64,000 nt of DNA from NCBI RefSeq assembly GCF_027409185.1, contig NC_084460.1, positions 60,710,501-60,774,500 of the forward strand, given 5' to 3'. Below, one piece after another: positions 30,201 to 42,200 of the stretch; within the stretch, counting starts at the first letter, position 1; each line of letters starts with the position of its first letter. Origin of the DNA: Cynocephalus volans (lineage: Eukaryota; Chordata; Mammalia; Dermoptera; Cynocephalidae). The translations under genes and the position numbers were made by a program. The notes beneath the pieces were generated by a model. It searched no databases and was not told where the DNA came from. It saw nothing but the letters and a program-made list of their open reading frames with translations.

Positions 30201-33200
30201 ATGAGGCGGCCCACAGCTGTGCCTCGCTCCAGATAAAGACCATGATTTATTCCACACACCCAAACGGGGCCTAATTATACGGGGCAGGACACAAGGACCC
30301 TACTGCCAGTGTCCTGAAAGAGTCTCCTCTCATGGGGCCCAAGACTCCTCAGCCTCCCGCCCTCTGCACTCACAAGACCCCCTACTGTCGCCTGGGAGCG
30401 CACCCGTGGTCGTCGCCACGGCAGCCGGCCCCTCCGCCCCCGGCGGTAGGAAATCGTCCCCCTCTGAAACGTCCTGTTGTGTCTGTCTGTTCCAGTCAGA
30501 GCCCCCCACCCGGCCCTCGCCCACTCTGAGGCTTCGAAGACAGTCACACACTCGGCCTCTGTGAGGTTCGGTGGCCAAGCTGGGGGGAGGCACGGGCTGG
30601 GGACACACTGGAATATTCACGGTCCCAGTGGCGGCAGAGCAGCCGGAGGAGCAGCCCAGCACACAAGGGACCCCTCAGGAATGAAGTGGCCTTTCAGGGC
30701 CAGAGGGGCTGCAGCCTCCCCACCTCTGCTTAAATAGGCAGCTTTCCACCCAGGGCCTCTCAGAGCTCAGCACTGGTGCCACCACCCACACCGCAGCTCA
30801 CTTGCTGCCCAGGACGCCCGCCCCTTCCTCCTGGACCGGCAGCGAGAGGTAAGGGGCAGGGCGAGGGGGCAGGGAGCCCAGGCCAGGCAGAGGCAAACAC
30901 AGGCGGGGAAGCCCTGCGGGGTGGAGGCCGGGTGTGTCTTGTCCCCATCTCTTTGATGATAGTATGACCTATGTATTGAAGACCAACCATGGTCTGCATT
31001 CACAGAGCACACAAGGCAGTGGCTCTGTCCGTCTGGGAGGCTTACAGAGGGCAAGTGGCTGACCACAGTCCCACACTGCAATGACAGCCAGAGCCAGCAC
31101 CCGCTCCACTAACCACTAGCAACCTGGGCACAAGGAGGAGACAGATAAAGGAGCCGTCTGGGAGCAGTGTGTCAGCGCAGAGGAAACTGCCACCACCTGG
31201 CCATGGCGCTGCCACCATGGCCTCCTCCTGCAGCAACACCGGCCCACCCACCCCTTCCATGAAGGGAGGCCCAAGACGTGGACCAACACTGCCCCAGCCC
31301 AGGCCATGCTCCATGCCCCTCCCCTTGGTGACACGCGCTGCGTGGCAGTCTGAGCAGAATGAGCCTCAGGCTGCCTGCCAGTGAGTCCAGACCAAGGTTT
31401 GTGCATCTAAGGGACGGTCAAGAGTGAAGCAGGGGCTGATCTCAGACCAAACAGCAAAAATCAGTGTGAGAGAGAAATGGAGCGAGAGGCCTCAGCAAGC
31501 CAGAAACAAACCAGAGACAATTTTAAAATCAAGTCTCAGTCCCAGAGACAGCAAGGTGCCAGGTGCTGCTGGCCCACCCAGTGCTGAGGGATATGCGACC
31601 CCTGCAGTCACACGGCCCCTCCATCGGGCTCCATTCAAGCCTCCTCCTTCAGACACTTGCCTGAGCTCCCAATATCACTCTCCCTACATTCTGCGTCCCT
31701 CAACTCTCCACTCCCCCTCACTCCAGTTTTAGCAGCCTTGAGGAAGGTATCAGCTGAGATCATTCAATCCAAGTCAGAGGAGAGAAATAGGTCTCCCCAG
31801 GGGAATCTGCATTTGACTACCTAAGAACAGACCCCTTTCCTGGAAGCAGCAGGAAAATAATCTCTGGTGTTAGAACTTCCAGCATCCTGAACCTCTCTGG
31901 AACTGGGGGCAATATTTTGGGGCAGGAGAATTTCCCTGGATCCCTTAAATTGTTAGAAGGTGATATTATTAGGCAAGTGCCCTTCCCTTGCTTGAAGACG
32001 TCAACTGTCCAGATGCTCAGGCCAGCCAGCCCTTGCCCTCCACATGGGGAGGCACTAAGGGACTCAGAATTGGCTGGTGAGGACTGACAGAGAGGGTCAA
32101 GAGGCTGCTAGGCCAGCTGGTACAGTGCATCAATGGTCAGGAAGGAATGCCACATCCTCCCCAGGGCCACCTGCATGTGTAGGGATGGCCCCTGGCTGCC
32201 TCCTTGAGGGGCTGCTTGCCAAGAGCAGTTACCATACCTGCTCCACCCTGCACCACAGGCACCCTGAGGCCAGCAGGTAGTATTGTGGTCATTAAGAGGA
32301 GAGGAAACTGAGGCTGGGAGAAGTGTGCAAAGAGAACCTGCTCCAGGTAAGTCCCCAGCTGCTCAGTGCAAAGCAGGCTCACCCAGAATAAGGACCCTGC
32401 CGTGGCTGCAGCTTGTGCTCCCTGCTCCCCGCTGCTGTCCTGCAGTGGGTGGATGGGCAGGTGAGGTGTAGCTTCTCTCCTATGAATCCCTCTCCTGCCC
32501 CTTCTGCAGCCCAGCCACGCAGGGCAGGGAGTATGGGTGCTGGGAGGCTGCGCCTCCAGAGAAGCCCCAGAAGCTGAGTGTCTGCCAGGCTGAAGCCCGT
32601 TAGCAACTGCAGGGATGAGAAGGCAGGGCGGGCAGCAGCCTCCCCAGCCAGGCCTGGTATCCTGCCCGGTGCCAGGCTGCTCTGGCTCTGCCACCTGCCC
32701 TCTCCTGCCCACGGCCCCCACTCTCAGGCCCGGGTGAGGAAGGCAGGGTGTTTGGGACCCCTCTCCTTTTGGCCCTCTCATGTTGTCTAAAATCAAAACA
32801 GGAGTCAGTTTCTCTGTCTGCTGGGGAGGGATGGAGAGCATCCTGCCCAGATCTGGGGTTCACCAGACGTGAACAGCTTGTTACCAAGGCCAGCAGGGCT
32901 CTGAGTCACTCCTCAGCGATGGGCAAACCAGGCAGCATCTCTGGGGCTGCCGATCTTCGCCTCTGGGTTAATCAGCTATTTCCCTCCACACACAGCCCCC
33001 AACCCCACCCCACACACACCAAAAAGACTCCATCTCCTGTTTGCTTAACGGCTAGGGGCGGCTAGGGGCGGGAAAATACTCCCTTGTGGCCTGAGGCCCA
33101 GGCACGGGTCTTTCCTAAATACAGGTCTCCACCTGTCAGGATGTCCACATGGAGTAGGTGGGCTGAGTCCAGAAAGCTCCCAAGAGAGACCTGGGACTCT

Positions 33201-36200
33201 CAGACACTGGTGGACTGAGCAAGCTCTGACTTCCCAGGACAGGTCCTCGCTGCCTTCCTGTGTGTTGGATGCTGGGGGCAGCCAGGGTCAGGGGACGGCC
33301 AGGGGGTGGGCAGTGGAAAGTGGTGACACACTGGTCACTGTAATTGTGAGAAGGATGGGGCAGGTGCGTCAGGGAGGGTCCTGGGACTCGGGGGTAGCAG
33401 GGTTCACTTGGCAAGGCTGAGACAGAAGAGGAGCTGGAGAGCTCCAAGCACCGGGCTCTCAGGAATAGATCCCACCCGTCAGGAGTGGGACTCGGGGGCC
33501 CCATGTGCCACCCCCTGTCATTCAGACAGCTCACCTTGGGGGCAGAACAGAAAACATGGGGCCCTTCCTCGGCCCTCCCACCACCCAGAGCCTCCTGCAG
33601 ATGGGCTCACATCCTGCTCCCCTCCCTGGTGCCGACTCCATCCTCCCACCTCTGAGGGATGCACGGAGGAACAGTGCAGGGACGAGCTCCAGATTTCTGG
33701 GTCACCTGGTGCAGGGCTCCTGCCCTCGCCTGCTCAGTAGGGTCACAGCTGCTCAGTGGAGAAGCTCCAAGCCCCAGTTTTGTTTTTGCCTTTTGCTGAA
33801 TGCTCACCCACCCCCAAATGGACACAGTGGGTCCCCTCAGTAGTCCCAGAAGGAGCGCTGGGCTTGGGACAGCTCCGTTCCTCTTGAGTCAGGGGTGGGG
33901 GCTTCTGAAGGCATCGGAGGTCTTACTTCGGACTTCTGGAGAGCGTGGAGCTTCACCATCCCAGGCTGTCCCTGACCTGTTTGCTCGTTCCCTCCAGGCA
34001 CTTCTGTAGAGCGTGGAGCTTCACTGTCCCAGGCTGTCCCTGACCTGTTTGCTCGTTCCCTCCAGGCACTTCTGGAGAGCGTGGAGCTTCACTGTCCCAG
34101 GCTGTCCCTGACCTGTTTGCTCGTTCCCTCCAGGCTCGTCCCCGGCTCTTCCTCCAGCCAAAGCATGAGCAGCCTGGATCTGGCCTCCCCAAGTCTGACC
34201 GCCAACTCCTCCCTGGCTGCCACAGAGCAATGTGGCCAGGAGACGCCGCTGGAGAACGTGCTGTTTGCCTCCTTCTACCTCCTGGATTTCATCCTGGCGT
34301 TTGTTGGCAACGCCCTGGCCCTGTGGCTCTTCATCCGGGACCACAAATCAGGCACCCCGGCCAACGTGTTCCTTCTGCACCTGGCTGTGGCCGACTTGTC
34401 CTGTGTGCTGGTCCTGCCCACCCGCCTCGTCTACCACTTCTCCGGGAACCACTGGCCATTCGGGGAAATCCCATGCCGACTCACCGGCTTCCTCTTCTAC
34501 CTCAACATGTACGCCAGCATCTACTTCCTCACCTGCATCAGCGCTGACCGCTTCCTGGCCATCGTGCACCCGGTCAGGTCCCTCAAGCTCCGTCGGCCCC
34601 TCTACGCTCACCTGGCCTGTGCCTTCCTGTGGGTGGTGGTGGCCGTGGCCATGGCCCCGCTGCTGGTGAGCCCGCAGACGGTGCAGACCAACCACACAGT
34701 CGTCTGCCTGCAGCTGTACCGGGAGAAGGCTTCCCACCACGCCCTCGTGTCCCTGGCTGTGGCCTTCACCTTCCCGTTTGTCACTACGGTCACCTGCTAC
34801 CTGCTGATCATCCGCAGCCTGCGGCAGGGCCCCCGCGTGGAGAAGCGTCTCAAGAACAAAGCCGTCCGCATGACCGCCATGGTGCTTGCCATCTTCCTGG
34901 TCTGCTTCGTGCCCTACCATGTCAACCGCTCGGTCTACGTGCTGCACTACCGTGGTGGCGGGACCTCCTGCGCCACGCAGCGTGTCCTGGCCCTGGGGAA
35001 CCGCATCACCTCCTGCCTCACCAGCCTCAACGGGGCCCTCGACCCAGTCATGTACTTCTTCGTGGCCGAGAAGTTCCGCCACGCCCTGTGCAACTTGCTC
35101 TGTGGCAGGAGGCTCACGGGCCCGCCCCCCAGCCTCGAAGGGAAAACCAACGAGAGCTCGCTGAGCGCCAGGTCAGAGCTGTGAGCGGCGGGAGCCGCCC
35201 CGGAGGGCCCAGACTGCCTCGAAAGGACGACTTGCCAGGGTGCCTGTCACCCAGACTGGACAAGGGAGGTTTGCCTTCCCCCAGCCTCCTGAGCAACAAC
35301 CTGAAATCGCAGTGGCCCTACCCCTCCCTCCAAGCTCTGACTCCCAGGTTGCCCAGCGCTGTGCTCAGTCTCCACCAATGTGCAAACCCTACAAAGGGAG
35401 ACCTAACAGCAGGGATCAAATGGCACCCTCTGCAGGCACCATGTGGGCCCTGCTTACCAAGGCTCCTAGATACGCAGTGACCTCACCCATGGTAAGGGGG
35501 AACAAGGAGGCCAGAGGAACAATTCCTGAACAATGAGGGTCTTTCTTTCCCCGGTAGACTCCCAGCCTCCTTCCCACTATGGGAAAGCACAGTGGCAAAC
35601 TCTGCAGAAAGACCCGGAAGGCAGGCTGCCAATGATCCAGAAGAGACACGCCTGAATCTTGGTGGACGGGTGGAGGGGGAGCTGTCTAAAGATTTCCTTT
35701 AAAGTGCAAGGTGCTTTGAGTTCCCTTTGTGGCACCTTTGCCAGAGAATCATTGATGAATTTAAGAGACGTGGACTATAAATTATAGCTGAAGGCTGTGA
35801 GTACATTACAGGCTGGTTGCACCAGCAGAACACATCGGCTCAGCTCTGGTCCCTCCTGCTGTAAACCCACACAGACCTGCGTTCTGTCTCAGACCTGCAT
35901 GTGGCCTGACAATCCCAAGGGCTTCTCAGCAGGTGCCCAGGCCCTCCCAAGCCATGGTCAAGCACCCGGTGTGGGTGGACAGCCATAGGAGCCAACTTCA
36001 GGCTGGAGCCAGGTGTGTGAACCTGTCTCTCACTAACCTAGAGCAGGCAGAGGTGTCCTGGGCCCCACTCCCTCCCGAGAGGCCTCCACCAGCCCTTCCA
36101 GCCCAGCTGTGAGCCGATTCTCTTGACAGTGTGAGTGTATCAGCCTAACACGCCCTTTTTTGTTATTGTTTGTACTGATCATAAGTATAACTGTAGCTTT

Positions 36201-39200
36201 AAGACTACAGAGGTTATTGTGTTTGGTCAATGTAACATCCTTTCCAGAATGTCTGCCTGCTTTGATCCAAGGATGGCAAAGTGGTGGTGCAGGCAGCAGA
36301 GGCACCAGCAACATGGCTCTCTCACGGTGATCCTGGCAGCCCCACAGCACGTCTGCCCCACAAGGACTCTGATGTTCTGCATGGTGGGGTTCCGAGTGCC
36401 AGCCTGGGATCCCTGGTGGCTGCCCTAGCCCCTGGCATAACCACAACACTTTTCTTTTGTTATGTTTTATGTTCCAAAGGATTTGGGCCTCTTCCTGATT
36501 TCCCCAACCAGCCAGTGTGCAGTGGCCCTGCACTTGGCTCAGGAAGGGGACAGGACTCACTCCGGGTACACATCTGGTCGGGGAACCCCCACCCCTCGAT
36601 GAGCACTGTTCCTTGGCCCCTCCGTGCACTGTCTCTCCCACAGTCCCTTGCTTAGACAACTGCTGAGTTCCAGGCACCGTGCCGGCCCTGCAGACTCCAG
36701 GAGGCCATGGGGCCATGTGCCTTTCTTGTGGAGCAGCATGTGGACAAGGGCACTGGAGGCTGAGTCAGGAAGGAACAACAGAGGAGACACAACAGGGAAC
36801 GGAGCACCCAGACAGGAGAGGGTGTGGATGTCAGGGACAGCAAGAAGGCCTCTGGGCAGCACTGCTGCCTTTTCCTGACATGGAACCACTGTTCTGGGGA
36901 TGCCTGGTGGACACCAGGTGGAGGTGGCTCATGGGTGGTTGAGTGCAGCAAGGGAGAGGATGCGTGGCCCTCTGTGCTATTTAGACATGCATGCTATTTA
37001 GGGCTCTGGCACCCTGCAAAGGCAGTCATGAGGGCAGGCACAGAAACCCAGACCCCCAAGGCCGGCCAGTGGCTCACTCGGGAGAGTACAGTGCTGATAA
37101 CACCAAGGCCACGGGTTTAGATCCTATATAGGGATGGCCGGTTCACTCACTGGCTGAGTGTGGTGCTGACAACAGCAAGCCAGGGGTTGAGATCCCCTTA
37201 CCGGTCATCTTAAAAAAAAAAAGAAAAAGAAAAAGAAAAAGAAACTCAAACCCCCCATGGAGAGCCAGGCGGAGGAAGGTGAGCCAGAAGAAGAGTGTGG
37301 CAGGTGCAACTGGAGGCCAGAGGCACCCCAAGAACATGAGGTCCTGGGCACCAGGAGGAGGGTGCTGCAATGAGAACTGCTGAGAGGTCCAGGGGAGGAC
37401 CTGGGTCCCTGAGCAGACTGAGAAGTGAGAGCACATGGGAAGGGCCAGCAGTTGTGCCAGGAAGGGCTGCAGAGATGCCAGCAGGAGGAAGGCCCAGGCT
37501 GGCCCTTTAGAAAGGCTGAGAGAGGGGTGGAGAAGGGAGCCTTGGAGAGGCATAAGGGCAAGCAGGGCCACGGACACCACAGACAGAGACAGTGGGAAGC
37601 GTGTGCATGTGCTGGGGCAGGGGCACCGCGGAGCTTGTCCCCGGGGAGGTGGGGGCAAGGCCACGCTAGGGGGGTGGGTGTAGAGGACAGTGGCGGGAGG
37701 AGGGGAAGAGGAGAAGGGAGCGAGGCTTCGAGGCTTCTTGGAAGGTGGGAACTTCCTGAGCACCCTGAGGTTCATGGCCCTAAATTTATAGTAAATTCAG
37801 GTCACCTGGTTGACTGTTTTCTTTCCAGCAACATTCGGCCGTGTGGCTACAGGTGGGGAAGGTGGACAGTTGGGGTCAGCAGGGTGGGGTAGTCCGGGGG
37901 GATTAGCTCAACTCAAAGCTCCTGTTCCATCTGCTGCCATCTAATGGCATCTGCTCAGCACCCTCCTCCTTGTGACTCGCTGTCAGCAAGGAGCACCCCT
38001 GAGCCTGGGGGCCCTGACTCACCCCTCGCTCTCTCCAGCCTCCATCCTCACCTGTAAACCGGGACTTGTACTATTGGCCTGCAGGGACGCAGCGGGTGGG
38101 CAGCCACGTCAGTACCAGCTCAGAGCCTGGAATGTGCCTGGCACTCAGCAAGTGGTGCCATGGCGGGTCCCCCTCCACCCAGGGTGCACCTCCTCACCTG
38201 CCCGCATTCTTCACGAAGCCCAGGTCAGCCAGCTCCACATCACACAGCTCACAGCGGAAGCACCCTGGGTGCCAGTTGTTGTTCATGGCCTTGATGACGC
38301 GGCCGATGATGAACTCGCCTGGAAGGGGAACAGCAAGGCACATGGCTTCCTCCCTCACGCCCTCCCAAGCCCAGCCCACACTGGCGCTGCTCCTGCTCTC
38401 AGACTGGCCCAAGGGCCCCCTCCCACTGCAGGGGACCTGAAGGTGGCTGCTCAAAGAGATGGCATAGGGGTAGGGGGTGTTGGGAAAGACGCCCCTGTGC
38501 CAGGCAGTCCCCTACCCTCCTGCCCACTTCCCGGGCATCACAGGCTGTGAGCTGAGGCAGCCCTTACCGCAGGATGCGCAGCACGGAGCAAACAGCATTT
38601 GGAAGTCGTGTTCACAGTACTTCCGGCCTTCGAACTGCAAATGGGGCCAAAGAGAGAGGACAAGCAAACCACCCATCATTCCCACGAGCTGCCCTGGCTT
38701 TTGTCGGCTCAGGACCTGACAGTGGGGACGGTGAGCTGAGAGGAAGGCTTTCCAGACAGAGGCTGGAGCAGCAGCAGCTCCCAGGCCTGGCAACCAGAAG
38801 GGATCAGCCCACTCCACGTGGCGGATGCAAAGTGAGGGTCCTCGCTGGATGCTACGGACCTCGCCCTATTGGGCCTGAGAGCAGGCCGGGTGTGGGTGGG
38901 AGCTTAAGCCCGAGGGATGAGATCATGCTTGAGTTATATGTGTCACTTTGCCCTATTTCCTGTTTCTGCTCTGTGTGAGAAGTCCAGCTCCCCCAGGGGA
39001 CACGAAAGACCCAGGGAGAGAGACAGAAGGAAGGGAGCATAGGAAGGGCCTCGTGGGGCGGGCCCAAGGGAGAGCATCTAGGCCTGTGGCCAGCAGGGGG
39101 CAGCCTGGACCCCCCCCTGGGCAGCGCATGGGCCCCGCACTGGCCTCAAGAGCGGCCAAACCTGCCTCTGCCTTCCTCTCCCTTCACATTTTTATTTTCT

Positions 39201-42200
39201 TTTTAAAAAATTTGTCTTTTCCCTTTTCTCTAAAATCAGTGCCTTATTAGGCTGCAACTGTATGTAGCCCTCCCCGGTGATCTGTCGAGGCAGGGCAGGA
39301 ATAAATTCATTCAGCAGCAACTGTCTCCCGTGCACCTCCCGTGCGCCAGGCTCACAGGAGGCTGGAAGGCACCATGAGGAACAGCTGCCCCTACTCTGCC
39401 AGGCGGACCACACAGCCACGGCCATCCACCAGCCAGTGAGTCCCACCAGCTCTACCTCAAACAGTGCAGCATCTGACCCAGGTCATCAGCTCCACTGCGA
39501 CTACCAGTGCTGTGCTGGTAAAGGTTTAACATCCAACTCTCTGTGGCGGGGAAGGGAGCCCTGATGTGCAGTGTCTGCCAGTTTCTATGGAGTAAATATT
39601 CCCATCACTGCCAATTTCAAGCTGCCAACCTGACGTCACCATGGAGTTCAGAAGAGACGTATAGCAGCCACCACACAGGTACAGGGACAGAAATAGCCTC
39701 AGAAGTATAGATGATAGTAAAATGTAACAAAGTAAGTAGGAAGTGGCAAGTTTCAAGTGTTTGTTACCTTTGTTTTTAATAAAATTTTATCTCATTGTAC
39801 ATTTATCTAATTTAATTTTTAATAATAGCCATGTTTAACAAACGGCTTGCAAGATTGTTGAAGACTGACCTACCTGAGCTGGCACGGGCCAGTCAGGGCC
39901 CCTTCACTTTCATCTGGATGGTGGCAGTAATCCAGTTCCTGTACCCTTGGTCTTCCAGCTTCTGTCCCTGCCCCCCTTACAGAGGGGTCCTTTTCAAACG
40001 TCAGGGAGAGGGTATGATTCCTCTGCTCCACACCCTGGAGTGGCTCCTGTCTCTCACAGAGCAGAAGCCTGAGGCCCTACACCACTGAGCAAGACAGGCC
40101 TCCCTGCCCTCCTCTCTTGCCACTCTCCCCCTCATTCCCTCTACTTCCATCACACCAGCCCCCCTGCCACTCCCCAAATACTCCCGCACGCTCCCACATG
40201 TTCCCACCGCAGGGCCTTCGCATGTGCTGTGCTCCCTGCTGAGTGTTCTTTCTGCAGATGTAAGCACGGGTCCCTCCCCTCCAGGTCTGCTCAAAAATTA
40301 CCTTCTCTGACCACCTACCTTCTACCCTAAGATTCCTTATTACCAGAGCGTCAGCACCATCTGATAGACCATGTAGTCACTGTCTACTGTCTGATCCCAA
40401 TGGAGGCAGGGTCTTCCTAGCCCCAGGGCCTGCCCAGCAACAGCCCAGAGGAGGCTGGATGCAGGGTGACTGTCCTGTAGCACCCATGGCAACCAGGGCG
40501 CACTGTTCACATTTCACAGGTGAGGGATGGGCCCATCCAGGCGTGCCAAGCATGGTTCTGTCCTAGCTCAAGGCCTGGCCCCATCACTGGTCAGAACCAG
40601 AGCCCTCAGCCCAGCCCACAGGCTCCTAGAGGGCAGGCATTGAGCTGAGGCTGAGAAGGAGGCCTGGCCAAGGGTCCCCGGTGCCCACTGCCCCAGGAGC
40701 ATTCTCACCTCATAGAAGAGCCCCTCAGGGAACGGCCGGAAGCACTGGGCACACACGAAGCAGTGCTCGTGGTACAGCTCCCCGTTGCTGTTGACAATGC
40801 GCTCAGTGAGGGCGAAGCGGGCCTGGCAGCGCTGGCACACTGCGTTGGCCAGGGCGTCGGACATGTTGCTGGGGGAGAGGGGAGAGGAGGGACGGGAAGT
40901 CAGGACTGGGTGGTGCAAACATGGAGCAGCCTCACGCTTGATGGACGCACTCCCTTCTGAAAAAGGTAAAATGCTTTACAGGATGAAGAAAGTCCCTCTT
41001 GTTTTTCCCGTCGCCCCCCATGATGGCCTTGGCACTGTGGGGGCTCAGTGCACATGGGCGGGGCCAAGCCATCTGTGCCGGTCACCCAGCACAGCTGCCC
41101 TTACACATCCCCCTTGGCCACTGTGTGCACAGCCTGCCAAGGGCCAGCGTGGGCGAGGGGCTGCAGCGGGCATTCCTGGACAGCAACCCTGCAAGGCCAA
41201 CGTCACATCTCCACTAACACAGGGCTGGAGAGAGTGAGCAGACAGCTCAAGGTCCACAGTAAGTGCAGGCAGAGCCCTGATTGAAAACCTGGCCCCCAAC
41301 TCCGAAGCCCCCAGTCTCTGTGCCATTCCCTGCAGCCCCCAGTACACATCCACAGAGGGCCAGACACAGGGCCAGCCTGTGGCCAGGCGCCCACCACCTG
41401 GTCAGAGCAATCAGGGCTCGAGGCAGAGGCTCTTACTCACTGTGGAGCCTGGGCCAAGGCTCCCAGCTACAGAAGGGTCACAACCACAGCTATGGCGATG
41501 GGTCACAGGCCAGTGAGGTGAGGTACACACCTGAGCACTCAGCAGGGTACCTAGCCCACGGTAAGGCCCCACACAGAATGGCACCACGGTTGCCAACGTC
41601 ACCGACTCGGTCCCCAGGCTGCTCACTCTCCATGGTGCTGGGCCGCCTCTTGGGGTGCCAGTGGCCACCTCAGCTCCCTCTTGTCCCTCCTATTCCCTCT
41701 TCCTCAAGGGACCAGAGTCTCTCGGGTATAGCACATCACCCAGGCACAGGTGAGCCTGTGTATTCACCCTCTTATTTAATCCCGAGGCAACCTTGTAACT
41801 ACTATTGTCATGCTGTCTTCCAGAAAAGGGACCTGAGAGTCAGAGAGGTTAAGTAACTTGCCCAAGCTTACACAGCCAGTGGCAGTGTCCAGATTTGAAC
41901 CCAGATTGGTTAGACTTCAGTGGTTCTTTTCTCTGCACCATGAGTTAGCTGTCCCCCCAAAATGTGTAAGCTCCTTACCATGCAGAAGGCAAGAGTGTGA
42001 CTCTAGGGTGGAGACAGGGGAGGGGAGCAAATCTCATCCATGCTGGGCAACTGCCTGTCCCTAGGGTAAGTGGCGGGCATCCTTCTGGGGAGAGTGGAAC
42101 TCAAACAGAACCACAGGGAAAAGCCCACACTGAACCAGGCCCATGCTCAGTCTGGCATGGGGCACTGGGCATGGCCAGGAGGAGCCTGTCGGACACAAAA

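Noticed and set aside
34081-34164. 28-codon in-frame extension upstream of the GPR17 ATG
   Set aside because: It has no ATG of its own and runs through the repeated splice acceptor; only the last 31 nt (34134-34164) can be exonic.
34348-35082. Open frame of 244 codons on the minus strand
   Set aside because: It is the antisense shadow of the GPR17 coding exon; composition follows the GPCR codons and no family is recognised.
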